A program made the translations under genes and the position numbers. A stretch of 18,879 nt of DNA from contig JALNZQ010000023.1 in assembly GCA_023229165.1 (NCBI GenBank), forward strand, positions 1 to 18,879, given 5' to 3'. Each line of letters opens with the position of its first letter. The first letter of the stretch is position 1. Below are positions 7,586 through 14,188 of the stretch, one piece after another. The stretch is from Methanothrix sp. (lineage in GTDB: Archaea; Halobacteriota; Methanosarcinia; Methanotrichales; Methanotrichaceae). The notes under the pieces were generated by a model, which was not told the origin of the DNA, made no database searches, and saw nothing but the letters and a program-made list of their open reading frames with translations.

Positions 7586-7595
7586 GGGATATCCC
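7586..7595. promoter_or_regulatory. Perfect 10-bp palindrome just upstream of the STAS-operon TATA box
   Basis: GGGATATCCC is a perfect palindrome ending ten nucleotides before the TATA-like element at 7605-7612. The position, next to where the B recognition element would lie, fits an operator for a dimeric regulator. A second palindrome, GCGATCGC, lies at 7533-7540. Both may be chance; no regulator is encoded nearby. Confidence 0.3.
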
Positions 7596-7604
7596 GCATA
7601 AGGA

Positions 7605-7612
7605 ATATATGT
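7605..7612 (+). promoter_or_regulatory. Putative TATA box of the STAS-phosphatase-permease operon
   Basis: ATATATGT preceded by the purine-rich ATAAGGA is centred about 25 nt upstream of the ATG at 7633. That is the spacing of a leaderless archaeal promoter. It overlaps an in-frame ATG at 7609, which argues against that codon being the start. Confidence 0.5.
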
Positions 7613-7632
7613 TTAGAGACCAAGAACGTTTT

Positions 7633-7989
7633 ATGAGCAAAATGGAGATAATCCATAATCTTATCGAGGATATTCCTGTTCTCTTCGTATCTGGCAAGAT
7701 CGATGCTGTGACTTCCAAGGACCTTGAAACTGCTTTGATTGGATTAATCGATCAAAACAAAAAATTTTTAATAATTAACATGGAAAAGGTGGAGTTTCTC
7801 AGCAGCTCCGGTCTGAGAGTGCTAATGGCATCACTGAACAAGCTCAAACACAGAGATGGGGATCTGTTGCTGGCGGCCTTGCAGCCTTTTGTAAAAGATG
7901 TCTTCTTTTTAACTGGAGCCAGTAGATTTTTTTCCATCTATCCCAATCAGGGAGAGGCGATCAATAGCCTTCAAGCGCAGAGCCGATAA
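7633..7989 (+). CDS. STAS-domain protein (anti-sigma-factor-antagonist-like)
   Basis: A 118-residue single STAS domain. VLFVSGKIDAVTSKDLE (16-32) is the first strand-turn block, and VEFLSSSGLRVLMA (53-66) is the helix-2 switch segment. In SpoIIAA/RsbV the segment reads DSSG and its first Ser is phosphorylated by the partner kinase. Here it reads SSSG (57-60), so the aspartate is replaced but a phosphorylatable serine (S58) remains. The ATG at 7633 fits the domain start and a TATA-like box about 25 nt upstream; an in-frame ATG at 7609 after AAGGA is the main alternative. The phosphatase gene begins five nucleotides after its stop, so the two are almost certainly one operon. Because archaea lack sigma factors, the output must be something else. 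Confidence 0.9.
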   Translation: MSKMEIIHNLIEDIPVLFVSGKIDAVTSKDLETALIGLIDQNKKFLIINMEKVEFLSSSGLRVLMASLNKLKHRDGDLLLAALQPFVKDVFFLTGASRFFSIYPNQGEAINSLQAQSR

Positions 7990-7994
7990 TCCCC

Positions 7995-9386
7995 ATGTTA
8001 GATTCTCTCATCAACGATTCCATGATACTGCTCCAGGCAGTAAGCGTTATCGTAGTTGCGGCTCTTTTGATCTCTCGCAGCAGATATTTCGCAGAGATAA
8101 TGGACGAGCGAGCAACATGGAAAAATCAGTTGGTCCTCATTCTCGTCTTCGGTATTGTCTCAATTTACGGCTCTGTTATCGGCATTAATGTATTGGGGGG
8201 CATCATCAACGTCCGCGATCTGGGTCCGCTTGTGGCGGGTCTCTCCTGCGGGCCGGTGGTGGGACTGGGCAGCGGACTTATCGGCGCAGCTTTTCGCTTT
8301 TCGCAAGGAGGCTTCACTGCTCCTGCCTGCAGTTTTGTAGTAACCTTAGCAGGCCTTTTGGGCGGCCTCGTCTACCTTTGCAAAGGCAGGTTTCCAAGTG
8401 TTGTTTTCGCCACGATATTTGCAGTTTTCTTCGAGCTATTGCATATGATGCTGACGCTGGTCATCTCCCAGCCATTTGATCTTGCATGGAGTGTGGTATC
8501 GCAGGCACTTGGACCCATGGTCCTGGCAAATGGAGTAGGCATGCTCATATTCGCTTCTATTATCTCCAATGTCATCAGGGAGAGAGAGACAAAGAAGGAA
8601 AGAGACAGCTACCAGTTGGAGCTGCAAAAAAAGCAAGCCGAGCTGGTGGTCGCCGCTGATATTCAGAAGAGTTTTCTTCCTGGGAAGATTCCCGATCTCG
8701 ATGGATTCGACATTGCAGCTACTACCATTCCAGCCAAGGAGGTAGGTGGAGACTTTTACGACTTCATCGAGCAGGACGACAATCTAGAGTGTGTGATCGC
8801 AGACGTGTCCGGAAAAGGTGTTCCTGCCGCATTGTTCATGGCCCTCTCTCGAATCATTTTGCGAGCATGCGCTGCTCCTCAGAGGAGAGCGTCCGAGCGG
8901 CTCAGATGTGCCAACAAGATGATCGTGGATGATTCCGGTTCTGCAACGTCGGGTATGTTCGTTACTCTGTTCTTTGCCAGCCTGAACCGGATAGATCGAA
9001 GCCTGGTTTACGCCAATGCCGGCCACAACCCTCCTCTGCTCTTCCGGGCAGCTTCGAGCAGCATAGAGAGAATGGACGTGACCGGGGTTGCCCTGGGAAT
9101 GATGGAAGATATGGAATACGAGCAGCGACAATTGGTTCTCGAATCCGGGGACATCTTGCTTTTGTACACAGATGGCATTGTGGAGGCCATGAACGGCAAG
9201 GAGGAGTTCTTCGGTGAGAATAGGCTCAGATCCTCCCTTGCCGCAGCAACAGAGCTCTCTGCCCAGGGAATACTTGATAGCATTTTGCGTGATTTGAACC
9301 GGTTTTCTGCTGGTGCGGAGCAGTCAGACGACATAACCGCCATGGTGATCAAGGTGAGGGGACGATCCGGCAGCTTAAACCAATAA
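7995..9386 (+). CDS. 5TM-LYT membrane receptor fused to a SpoIIE/RsbU-type PP2C phosphatase
   Basis: A 463-residue protein. Residues 1-195 are strongly hydrophobic and contain INVRDLGPLVAGLSCGPVVG (71-90), FRFSQGGFTAP (100-110) and a following GLLGG, the signature of the 5TM-5TMR_LYT sensor domain of LytS/BtsS-type kinases. Residues 195-225 form a charged helical linker. Residues 225-455 are a SpoIIE-type PP2C domain; metal-binding aspartates appear as D253 in EVGGDFYDF, D270 in IADVSGKG, D393 in LLLYTDGIVEA and D445/446 in SDDITAMV. All are intact, so an active Ser/Thr phosphatase is expected. The likely substrate is the phosphorylated STAS protein encoded just upstream. The ATG at 7995 has no strong ribosome binding site and is probably translationally coupled. 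The ligand is unknown. Confidence 0.93.
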   Translation: MLDSLINDSMILLQAVSVIVVAALLISRSRYFAEIMDERATWKNQLVLILVFGIVSIYGSVIGINVLGGIINVRDLGPLVAGLSCGPVVGLGSGLIGAAFRFSQGGFTAPACSFVVTLAGLLGGLVYLCKGRFPSVVFATIFAVFFELLHMMLTLVISQPFDLAWSVVSQALGPMVLANGVGMLIFASIISNVIRERETKKERDSYQLELQKKQAELVVAADIQKSFLPGKIPDLDGFDIAATTIPAKEVGGDFYDFIEQDDNLECVIADVSGKGVPAALFMALSRIILRACAAPQRRASERLRCANKMIVDDSGSATSGMFVTLFFASLNRIDRSLVYANAGHNPPLLFRAASSSIERMDVTGVALGMMEDMEYEQRQLVLESGDILLLYTDGIVEAMNGKEEFFGENRLRSSLAAATELSAQGILDSILRDLNRFSAGAEQSDDITAMVIKVRGRSGSLNQ

Positions 9387-9396
9387 AATTATATTT
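9385..9396 (+). promoter_or_regulatory. Possible internal TATA box before the permease gene
   Basis: AAAATTATATTT overlaps the phosphatase stop and lies about 37 nt before the ATG at 9428. It could give the permease gene a second, short-leader transcript independent of the STAS promoter. Confidence 0.3.
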
Positions 9397-9427
9397 GAGT
9401 AAGACACTTCCTGAATGGAAATTCAAA

Positions 9428-11137
9428 ATGCCCAGAAAACCCACCAATCTTATTTACGGAGTTGACGATGAACCGCCTCTTACGACTACGCTGCTCCTGG
9501 GTTTTCAGCACATCTTCATCTTGTCCATTGCCTTCATCTTTCCGGTAGTGATAGTAACTGAAATTGGAGGCTCTCCTGAGGATGCGCAAAACCTCATCTG
9601 CATGGCTATGCTGGCCACGGGCCTCTCCACGGCTCTGCAGGCCTTTAACAAAGGACCGGTCGGCTCCGGTTACCTCTGTCCTCTGGTGAATGGCCCGGCT
9701 TTCGTGCCGGCATCGCTTCTGGCGGGCAAGGCGGGCGGTCTGGCACTCATCTTCGGAATGACGATCGTAGCCGGCATCTTTGAGGCTCTGTTCTCCCAGG
9801 TGGTGGGCAGAATGCGCAAGTTCTTCCCGCCGGAGGTGACAGGAACGGTAGTGCTCATGGTTGGGGTGGAGGTTATACCCATCGCCGTTCCCAAGTTCTT
9901 CGGGGTGGATGGTGCACATCCGGGTGTTGCAGCGCTGCCTTTTCTGGTGGCGTTGATCACTCTGGCCGTTACGGCTGGATTCAACGTCTGGGGCAAGGGC
10001 AAGATGCGACTCTACTCTCTCTTGATCGGCATGGTGGCGGGCTATGCGGTCTCCTTTGCGACAGGCATCTTGACCATAGACAAGGCCAGACTGATAATCG
10101 ACTCTGCCTTTTTCCAGCTTCCTGAAATTGGCAAATTCGGAATGTCGTTTAGCGCTGTTATGCTCGTGCCCTTCCTTGTGGCGGCCTTCTCCTCAGCGCT
10201 TAAGACCATGGGTGATCTCACCACCTGTCAGAAGATCAATGACGCCGATTGGAGGAGAATCGAGATGCGGTCCATAGGCCGCGGAATGCTGGCCTGCGCG
10301 GCAGGAAACATAACCTCCGGGCTTTTGGGGGCCTTGGGCCAGTCGGTCTCTTCCAGCAATATCGGCCTGTCCATCGCCACCGGCGCGACCAGCAGGCGCA
10401 TCGGCTATGCGGCAGGCGGCATTCTCATGCTGCTGGCCTTCTTTCCCAAATTGGCCGCCATCTTCGTGATCATGCCCACACCGGTAATGGGCGCCTCTCT
10501 GGTCTTCGCGGTTTGCTTCATGATCATGGCTGGCATACAGATCATCATGTCCCGCATGATCGATTCCAGAAAGACCTTCGTGGTGGGTCTCTCCATTATC
10601 TTCGGGCTTTCTTTTGATATCGTGCCCGGACTTTATGCAGGTGTTGACCCGATGTTGCAGCCCCTGCTGTCGTCGTCTCTGGCACTGGCCACGATCTGCG
10701 CCGTGGTGCTCAATGTCTTCTTCCGCATGGGCATCAGCCAGAAGATGGAGTTTGAGATAGATCCTGCTGTCGATACGTCTGATCGGATATTTCAGATCAT
10801 GGAGAAGCAGGGCGGAACCTGGGGTGCACGGCGAGAGGTCATATTCAATGCCATCGCAGCCATGAACGAACTGCTGGACGCATCTCCCTTCTTGGGTCTG
10901 CTGGAAAAGAAGATCGCTTTGAGCGTTCAGTTCGATGAGTTCAACCTGGATGTTCGAGCGGTCTATGAAGGCATGCCCTTTGATATTCCCACCGCTATGC
11001 CCTGCATCGACTCCATGCACGATGCAGAAGCGAGCGCGCTTGCTCTCTCTGCGTTTACCATGAGCAGGTACGTAGATAGGATGAGCTTCTCAACTAAAGA
11101 CGGAAAAACTGAGCTGCTCATGCACTTCGAGCATTAG
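9428..11137 (+). CDS. NCS2-family (xanthine/uracil permease-like) membrane protein with C-terminal degenerate GHKL domain
   Basis: A 569-residue protein. Residues 1-435 form an NCS2 fold of about 14 hydrophobic segments: LIYGVDDEPPL (8-18), GFQHIFILS (25-33), the TM8 region FSSALKTMGD (254-263) and the TM10 signature SSSNIGLSIATGATSR (308-323). The TM8 glutamate that binds substrate in UraA/XanQ appears to be Lys259, and the TM10 Gln/Glu appears to be Ser310. Residues 450-569 resemble an RsbW-like GHKL domain: an N-box-like stretch IFNAIAAMNELLDA (472-485), AVYEGMPFD where DxGxPF is expected (511-519), and a terminal VDRMSFSTKDG strand pair. The ATP-binding Asp is replaced by Tyr513 and the glycine lid reads SALALSAF. 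The start could also be TTG at 9395. It lies 41 nt after the phosphatase gene. Transport activity is uncertain. Confidence 0.85.
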   Translation: MPRKPTNLIYGVDDEPPLTTTLLLGFQHIFILSIAFIFPVVIVTEIGGSPEDAQNLICMAMLATGLSTALQAFNKGPVGSGYLCPLVNGPAFVPASLLAGKAGGLALIFGMTIVAGIFEALFSQVVGRMRKFFPPEVTGTVVLMVGVEVIPIAVPKFFGVDGAHPGVAALPFLVALITLAVTAGFNVWGKGKMRLYSLLIGMVAGYAVSFATGILTIDKARLIIDSAFFQLPEIGKFGMSFSAVMLVPFLVAAFSSALKTMGDLTTCQKINDADWRRIEMRSIGRGMLACAAGNITSGLLGALGQSVSSSNIGLSIATGATSRRIGYAAGGILMLLAFFPKLAAIFVIMPTPVMGASLVFAVCFMIMAGIQIIMSRMIDSRKTFVVGLSIIFGLSFDIVPGLYAGVDPMLQPLLSSSLALATICAVVLNVFFRMGISQKMEFEIDPAVDTSDRIFQIMEKQGGTWGARREVIFNAIAAMNELLDASPFLGLLEKKIALSVQFDEFNLDVRAVYEGMPFDIPTAMPCIDSMHDAEASALALSAFTMSRYVDRMSFSTKDGKTELLMHFEH

Positions 11138-11332
11138 GGACGAAGGATTATCCCAGCCTTTTGCCGGATGCAACAGATTGTTCACAAGTCGAACTCCCGT
11201 AATCTGAATGAGTTCTTGCGCAAGCATATCTTTAATTATTGATAATTCCATGGTTTGCCTAAAAATTTACTGACGTTGTTCTTTCACGTAGTAGGTAAGC
11301 TCATTGGAAAAACGTCTGGCTTAACAGAAAAA

Positions 11333-11339
11333 GGGAGGG
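11333..11339 (+). promoter_or_regulatory. Strong ribosome binding site of the beta-helix protein gene
   Basis: GGGAGGG, five nucleotides before the ATG at 11345. It fixes the start at the codon that directly precedes the signal peptide, although the reading frame is open for a further 30 codons upstream. The 207 bp between the permease stop and this ATG hold no other gene I can support; an AT-rich stretch at 11228-11245 may contain the promoter. Confidence 0.65.
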
Positions 11340-11344
11340 TTAAA

Positions 11345-13573
11345 ATGAAAATCCGTGGGACATGGCTAATCGTCTTCACCATATTATTAATTGTCCTTTT
11401 CCAGGGTTCTTACGGCAGCATTCAAATCACCACATCGGGTGGCAGCAACGGCGAAAGAGGCTCGGTGTCAATGAATTTTGATACTTTTAAAACCACATTC
11501 GTAAATAGCCAAATAGCGATCAGTGGAGCAACTGTAACGCCATATGCAGCCGTAATCGGACCGATAGCGAAATTCGAACAAACCCATGCAGTCAAGGACC
11601 GCACAGGGAAAAGCGCCAGCGTGTACGTCAAAGTGCTCAATGCGCCCAGCGGCCTGACATATAGCTCTAAAGTCCTGCCCAAGGAAGGTAATGTAGCTAC
11701 TCAAACTCAGGTTTCGGCTGAACAGTGGCTGACCGTTCCTAAGGCAAACTTTGTCAAGTGCACGGCAACCGCATCTTACGGCACCACTCGATCGGCGAGC
11801 GTGGGCTTGGAAGAATACAAGGGCACAGTAGCAGGAGACTACGTCACACTTAAAGGATACTATGGCAAAGCCTTGACAACGGGCACTTCAACTCTTGCGT
11901 CCCAGACCGTGACCAGCGGAGCGGCAAATTCCATCAAGATATATGGGAGTGCTAAGGATAGCAGCGGAACTTCCAGCGTAAATACGCCGCTTAAGGGCAT
12001 CTCAGGTGGAAAGGCCACATTCGCGGGATTGAGCGAGACTTCTTTTGCAGGGACCGCCACCCAGGTGGCGCAGAAAGAGCATGTGCATGGCACATTCACC
12101 AGTACCGCCACCTATACGCCCAAGACGGGCACTGCAAAGACCAAGATCAGGACTTCGAACTACGGCACTGAGAACGACCTGAACATGAAGGCTGCCAAAG
12201 GATCTTTGCCAACTGGATATCTGGGGTATTATGTCAAGCCCGGTATGAAGATTCAGGGTGCTGTGAATGCTACAGCCCTCTCTGGTGACACCATAAATGT
12301 CGCGGCTGGAACATATAAGGAAAATATCAAGATCGACAAGTCGTTGACCGTAAAGGGAGCCGGGTCGACCAAAACTATTGTTGATGGCAACAAGAAAGGT
12401 TCTGTGTTCACCATCGGCATGGTCAATCCAAATGTTGATGTAACCCTGTCGGGCATGACCATTCAAAATCGGTACGCTAAACAGGGGGGCGGCATTAATA
12501 ATTTTGGCACTATGACGCTGATAGATAGCGTCATTTCTGGGAACATCGCACATTCCATGGACGAATTAGGGAGCAGTATCGGCGGCGGCATTTGCAATTT
12601 AGGCACCGCTACTGTAGCAGGTAGTTCCATTTCTGGGAACACCGCTTACTGGGGTGGGGGCGGTATTTACAACTGCGGAATCTTAACCGTGAAAAAAAGC
12701 AGCACAATCTCCAATAATCGGGCGAATAATGGCCTCGTCGGCGCCGATGGAGCAAGCTACGGCGGTGGCATTTTCAATTACGACAGTGGTACAGCTACGG
12801 TGATAGACAGTGCCATCACCGGAAATACCGCTTACTTCGACGGTGGCGGCATTTTCAATAGGGGCATAGTTGATGTGACGAATAGCGAGATCTCCAGGAA
12901 CACTGCAGGTGGCGAAGGCACTGAAAGTGGTGTTGGTGGCGGCATTTGTAACTACAACATAGCGAACGTGAAAGGCAGCAAAATCAGTGCAAACACCGCT
13001 TACCTCGATGGCGGCGGCATGTACAACTGGGGAGCCACTCTGAACTTGGAAAGTAGCGTTATATCCGAGAATCACGCCAAAAACAACGGCGGAGGCATTG
13101 CTAACTTTGCGGATGATGGATTTCGTGCGGAAGTAACGGTGAAAGGCAGTACCATCTCCGGGAACATTGCTGATCTACACGGCGGTGGCATTTGGAACTA
13201 TTCGCCTTGGCTTAACGGAGTTGCTATCGTGACGGTGACAGATAGCACGATAGGTGGTGTGCTGCCAGAAAACGGTAACTCTGCAACCAGAGGAGATGGC
13301 GGCGGGATTTTTAACCAGGGCCGAAATGCCGGTATGATAGTAAGAGGCACTACAATCGCCCAAAACCATGCTAATAATGGCGGAGGCGGTGGTATTTTCA
13401 ATTGGGGGAATACTGCGGTAAGTAGCAGCGACATCTACTGGAATTCTGCACTATACGGGGGAGGAATTGCTAATTCGGGCTTGCTGGTATCCAGGGATTC
13501 ATTTGAAAATCAGATTCCCTTCGTATGGAGTCAAGTACATGACAACATAAACGGTAACGGATGGGAACCGTAA
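11345..13573 (+). CDS. Exported right-handed parallel beta-helix (pectin-lyase-like) surface protein
   Basis: A 742-residue protein with a classic signal peptide (MKIRGTWLIVFTILLIVLFQ, cleavage near SYG at 24). Residues 25-295 are a Thr/Ser/Gly-rich all-beta region of unknown type. Residues 299 onward open with the pattern GDTINVAAGTYKENI and SLTVKGAG, the entry to a parallel beta-helix, followed by about twelve turns each carrying GGG(I/M)xN and SxISxN motifs, ending close to the C-terminus. I see no transmembrane anchor, dockerin or sorting signal after the helix. Such proteins in methanogens are usually assigned to the cell envelope or sheath; some relatives bind or cut polysaccharide, but no catalytic acid cluster can be picked out here. 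Closely spaced coding repeats suggest expansion by unequal crossing over. Confidence 0.88.
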   Translation: MKIRGTWLIVFTILLIVLFQGSYGSIQITTSGGSNGERGSVSMNFDTFKTTFVNSQIAISGATVTPYAAVIGPIAKFEQTHAVKDRTGKSASVYVKVLNAPSGLTYSSKVLPKEGNVATQTQVSAEQWLTVPKANFVKCTATASYGTTRSASVGLEEYKGTVAGDYVTLKGYYGKALTTGTSTLASQTVTSGAANSIKIYGSAKDSSGTSSVNTPLKGISGGKATFAGLSETSFAGTATQVAQKEHVHGTFTSTATYTPKTGTAKTKIRTSNYGTENDLNMKAAKGSLPTGYLGYYVKPGMKIQGAVNATALSGDTINVAAGTYKENIKIDKSLTVKGAGSTKTIVDGNKKGSVFTIGMVNPNVDVTLSGMTIQNRYAKQGGGINNFGTMTLIDSVISGNIAHSMDELGSSIGGGICNLGTATVAGSSISGNTAYWGGGGIYNCGILTVKKSSTISNNRANNGLVGADGASYGGGIFNYDSGTATVIDSAITGNTAYFDGGGIFNRGIVDVTNSEISRNTAGGEGTESGVGGGICNYNIANVKGSKISANTAYLDGGGMYNWGATLNLESSVISENHAKNNGGGIANFADDGFRAEVTVKGSTISGNIADLHGGGIWNYSPWLNGVAIVTVTDSTIGGVLPENGNSATRGDGGGIFNQGRNAGMIVRGTTIAQNHANNGGGGGIFNWGNTAVSSSDIYWNSALYGGGIANSGLLVSRDSFENQIPFVWSQVHDNINGNGWEP
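12484..13480 (+). repeat. About twelve degenerate coding repeats of beta-helix turns
   Basis: The reading frame contains twelve occurrences of GGG(I/M)xN (for example GGGINNFG, GGGICNLG, GGGIFNRG, GGGMYNWG, GGGIWNYS, GGGIANSG), mostly spaced 20-35 codons apart. Between them lie SxISGNTA-type strands. The DNA is clearly repetitive (ggcggcattt-like blocks) but diverged, so the turns are not a recent perfect array. Confidence 0.85.
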
Positions 13574-13621
13574 TTGCCTTAAATCAAACGAATCAGATTT
13601 ACCCGCAGATCCTATATTCAA

Positions 13622-13669
13622 GAGGCGAATGGGTCGTGGAGAATTGCCTCTCCCTATCCATATTTTTTT
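13622..13669 (+). terminator. Hairpin plus T7 tract downstream of the beta-helix gene
   Basis: GAGGCGAAT (13622-13630) can pair with ATTGCCTC (13643-13650) with one unpaired base, and seven T residues follow at 13663-13669. The position, 50-95 nt after the stop at 13573, fits a transcription terminator for this gene. Confidence 0.5.
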
Positions 13670-13689
13670 CTAAAAGTACATGCAACTGT

Positions 13690-13972
13690 TTAGATCATAA
13701 TTCCCCAAAAAACAAGAACGGCTATCTGCCCTTTCAGCCAATCCCAGCCTTCTTTTGCCGCCCTGTCGTGCTCCTTTTCCGCCGACCCTTTCTGCCTGGG
13801 AAGCAGATCATGCGCGAGATTCTGCATCAAGTCCTGCCCCAGACCCTGTAGCGGCTCGGCCTCTGCCTGTAGGACCTGTCCGGGTCCTGATCGCCAATCC
13901 TGGGGATCGAATTCGTTGTTGGTGAAGTTTTCTAACCTGGCATGTCCGCTGTCCACCAAAAGGCGGTTGAAA
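13690..13972 (-). pseudogene. 5'-truncated copy of the secreted thermonuclease-like gene
   Basis: About 94 codons on the minus strand encode the C-terminal part of the protein whose full copy lies at 16175-16909. The match starts at FNRLLVDSGHARLEN and runs in frame to a stop at 13690. Over 13724-13972 the DNA aligns without gaps to 16245-16493 with about 25 mismatches in 249 bp (my count by eye, roughly 90% identity). The last 11 codons before the stop are less similar. The signal peptide, the VDGDT and DSPE catalytic blocks and the catalytic Gly-Arg are all missing, so it cannot be an active nuclease. Upstream of 13973 the similarity stops abruptly. The frame has remained open, which suggests a recent event or continued constraint. 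Confidence 0.85.
13724..13972. repeat. Direct repeat copy A (249 bp, partner at 16245-16493)
   Basis: This segment and copy B are in the same orientation, offset by 2521 bp at both ends, with no net insertion or deletion and roughly 90% identity by eye. Together they bracket the exported protein gene at 14189-15940. Confidence 0.85.
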
Positions 13973-14188
13973 GATAGTCGACATCCGCCAAGACGGGCAG
14001 CCGCGACGGTCAGATGAGCACGGGCGAGGGTATTGACAATGTCCTCAAGTTAAGAGCGGGGGTTCTCGGAAAAGCCCGGCCAGCTCGTGCCCGTGAGCGA
14101 TGGATCGCCTCACCTCCGGTTATTTGATTCAGAAAGCGCACCTAGCCACAGGCGCAGTTCTTCCTAGCGTGCATCTTTTATCGCGCCG
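13973..14188. other. Unassigned 216-bp stretch between the nuclease fragment and the next gene
   Basis: I find no supported gene here. A short plus-strand frame from the ATG at 14014 has 36 codons and no recognisable motif. Base composition is GC-richer than the AT-rich gene that follows. The segment begins where similarity to the intact nuclease gene breaks off, so it may be rearrangement debris. There are no terminal inverted repeats or transposase motifs I can identify. Confidence 0.4.

Noticed and set aside
10193..11020. A 275-codon open frame on the minus strand inside the permease gene
   Set aside because: It is antisense to the conserved permease and GHKL region, is His/Asp/Gly/Arg-rich with no motif or hydrophobic pattern, and lacks a ribosome binding site.
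12002..12553. A 183-codon minus-strand frame inside the beta-helix protein gene
   Set aside because: It is antisense to a gene with a signal peptide, a strong ribosome binding site and family-typical repeats.
12480..13480. Repetitive GGCGGCATTT-like blocks considered as an intergenic repeat array
   Set aside because: They are in one open frame and encode regular beta-helix turns.
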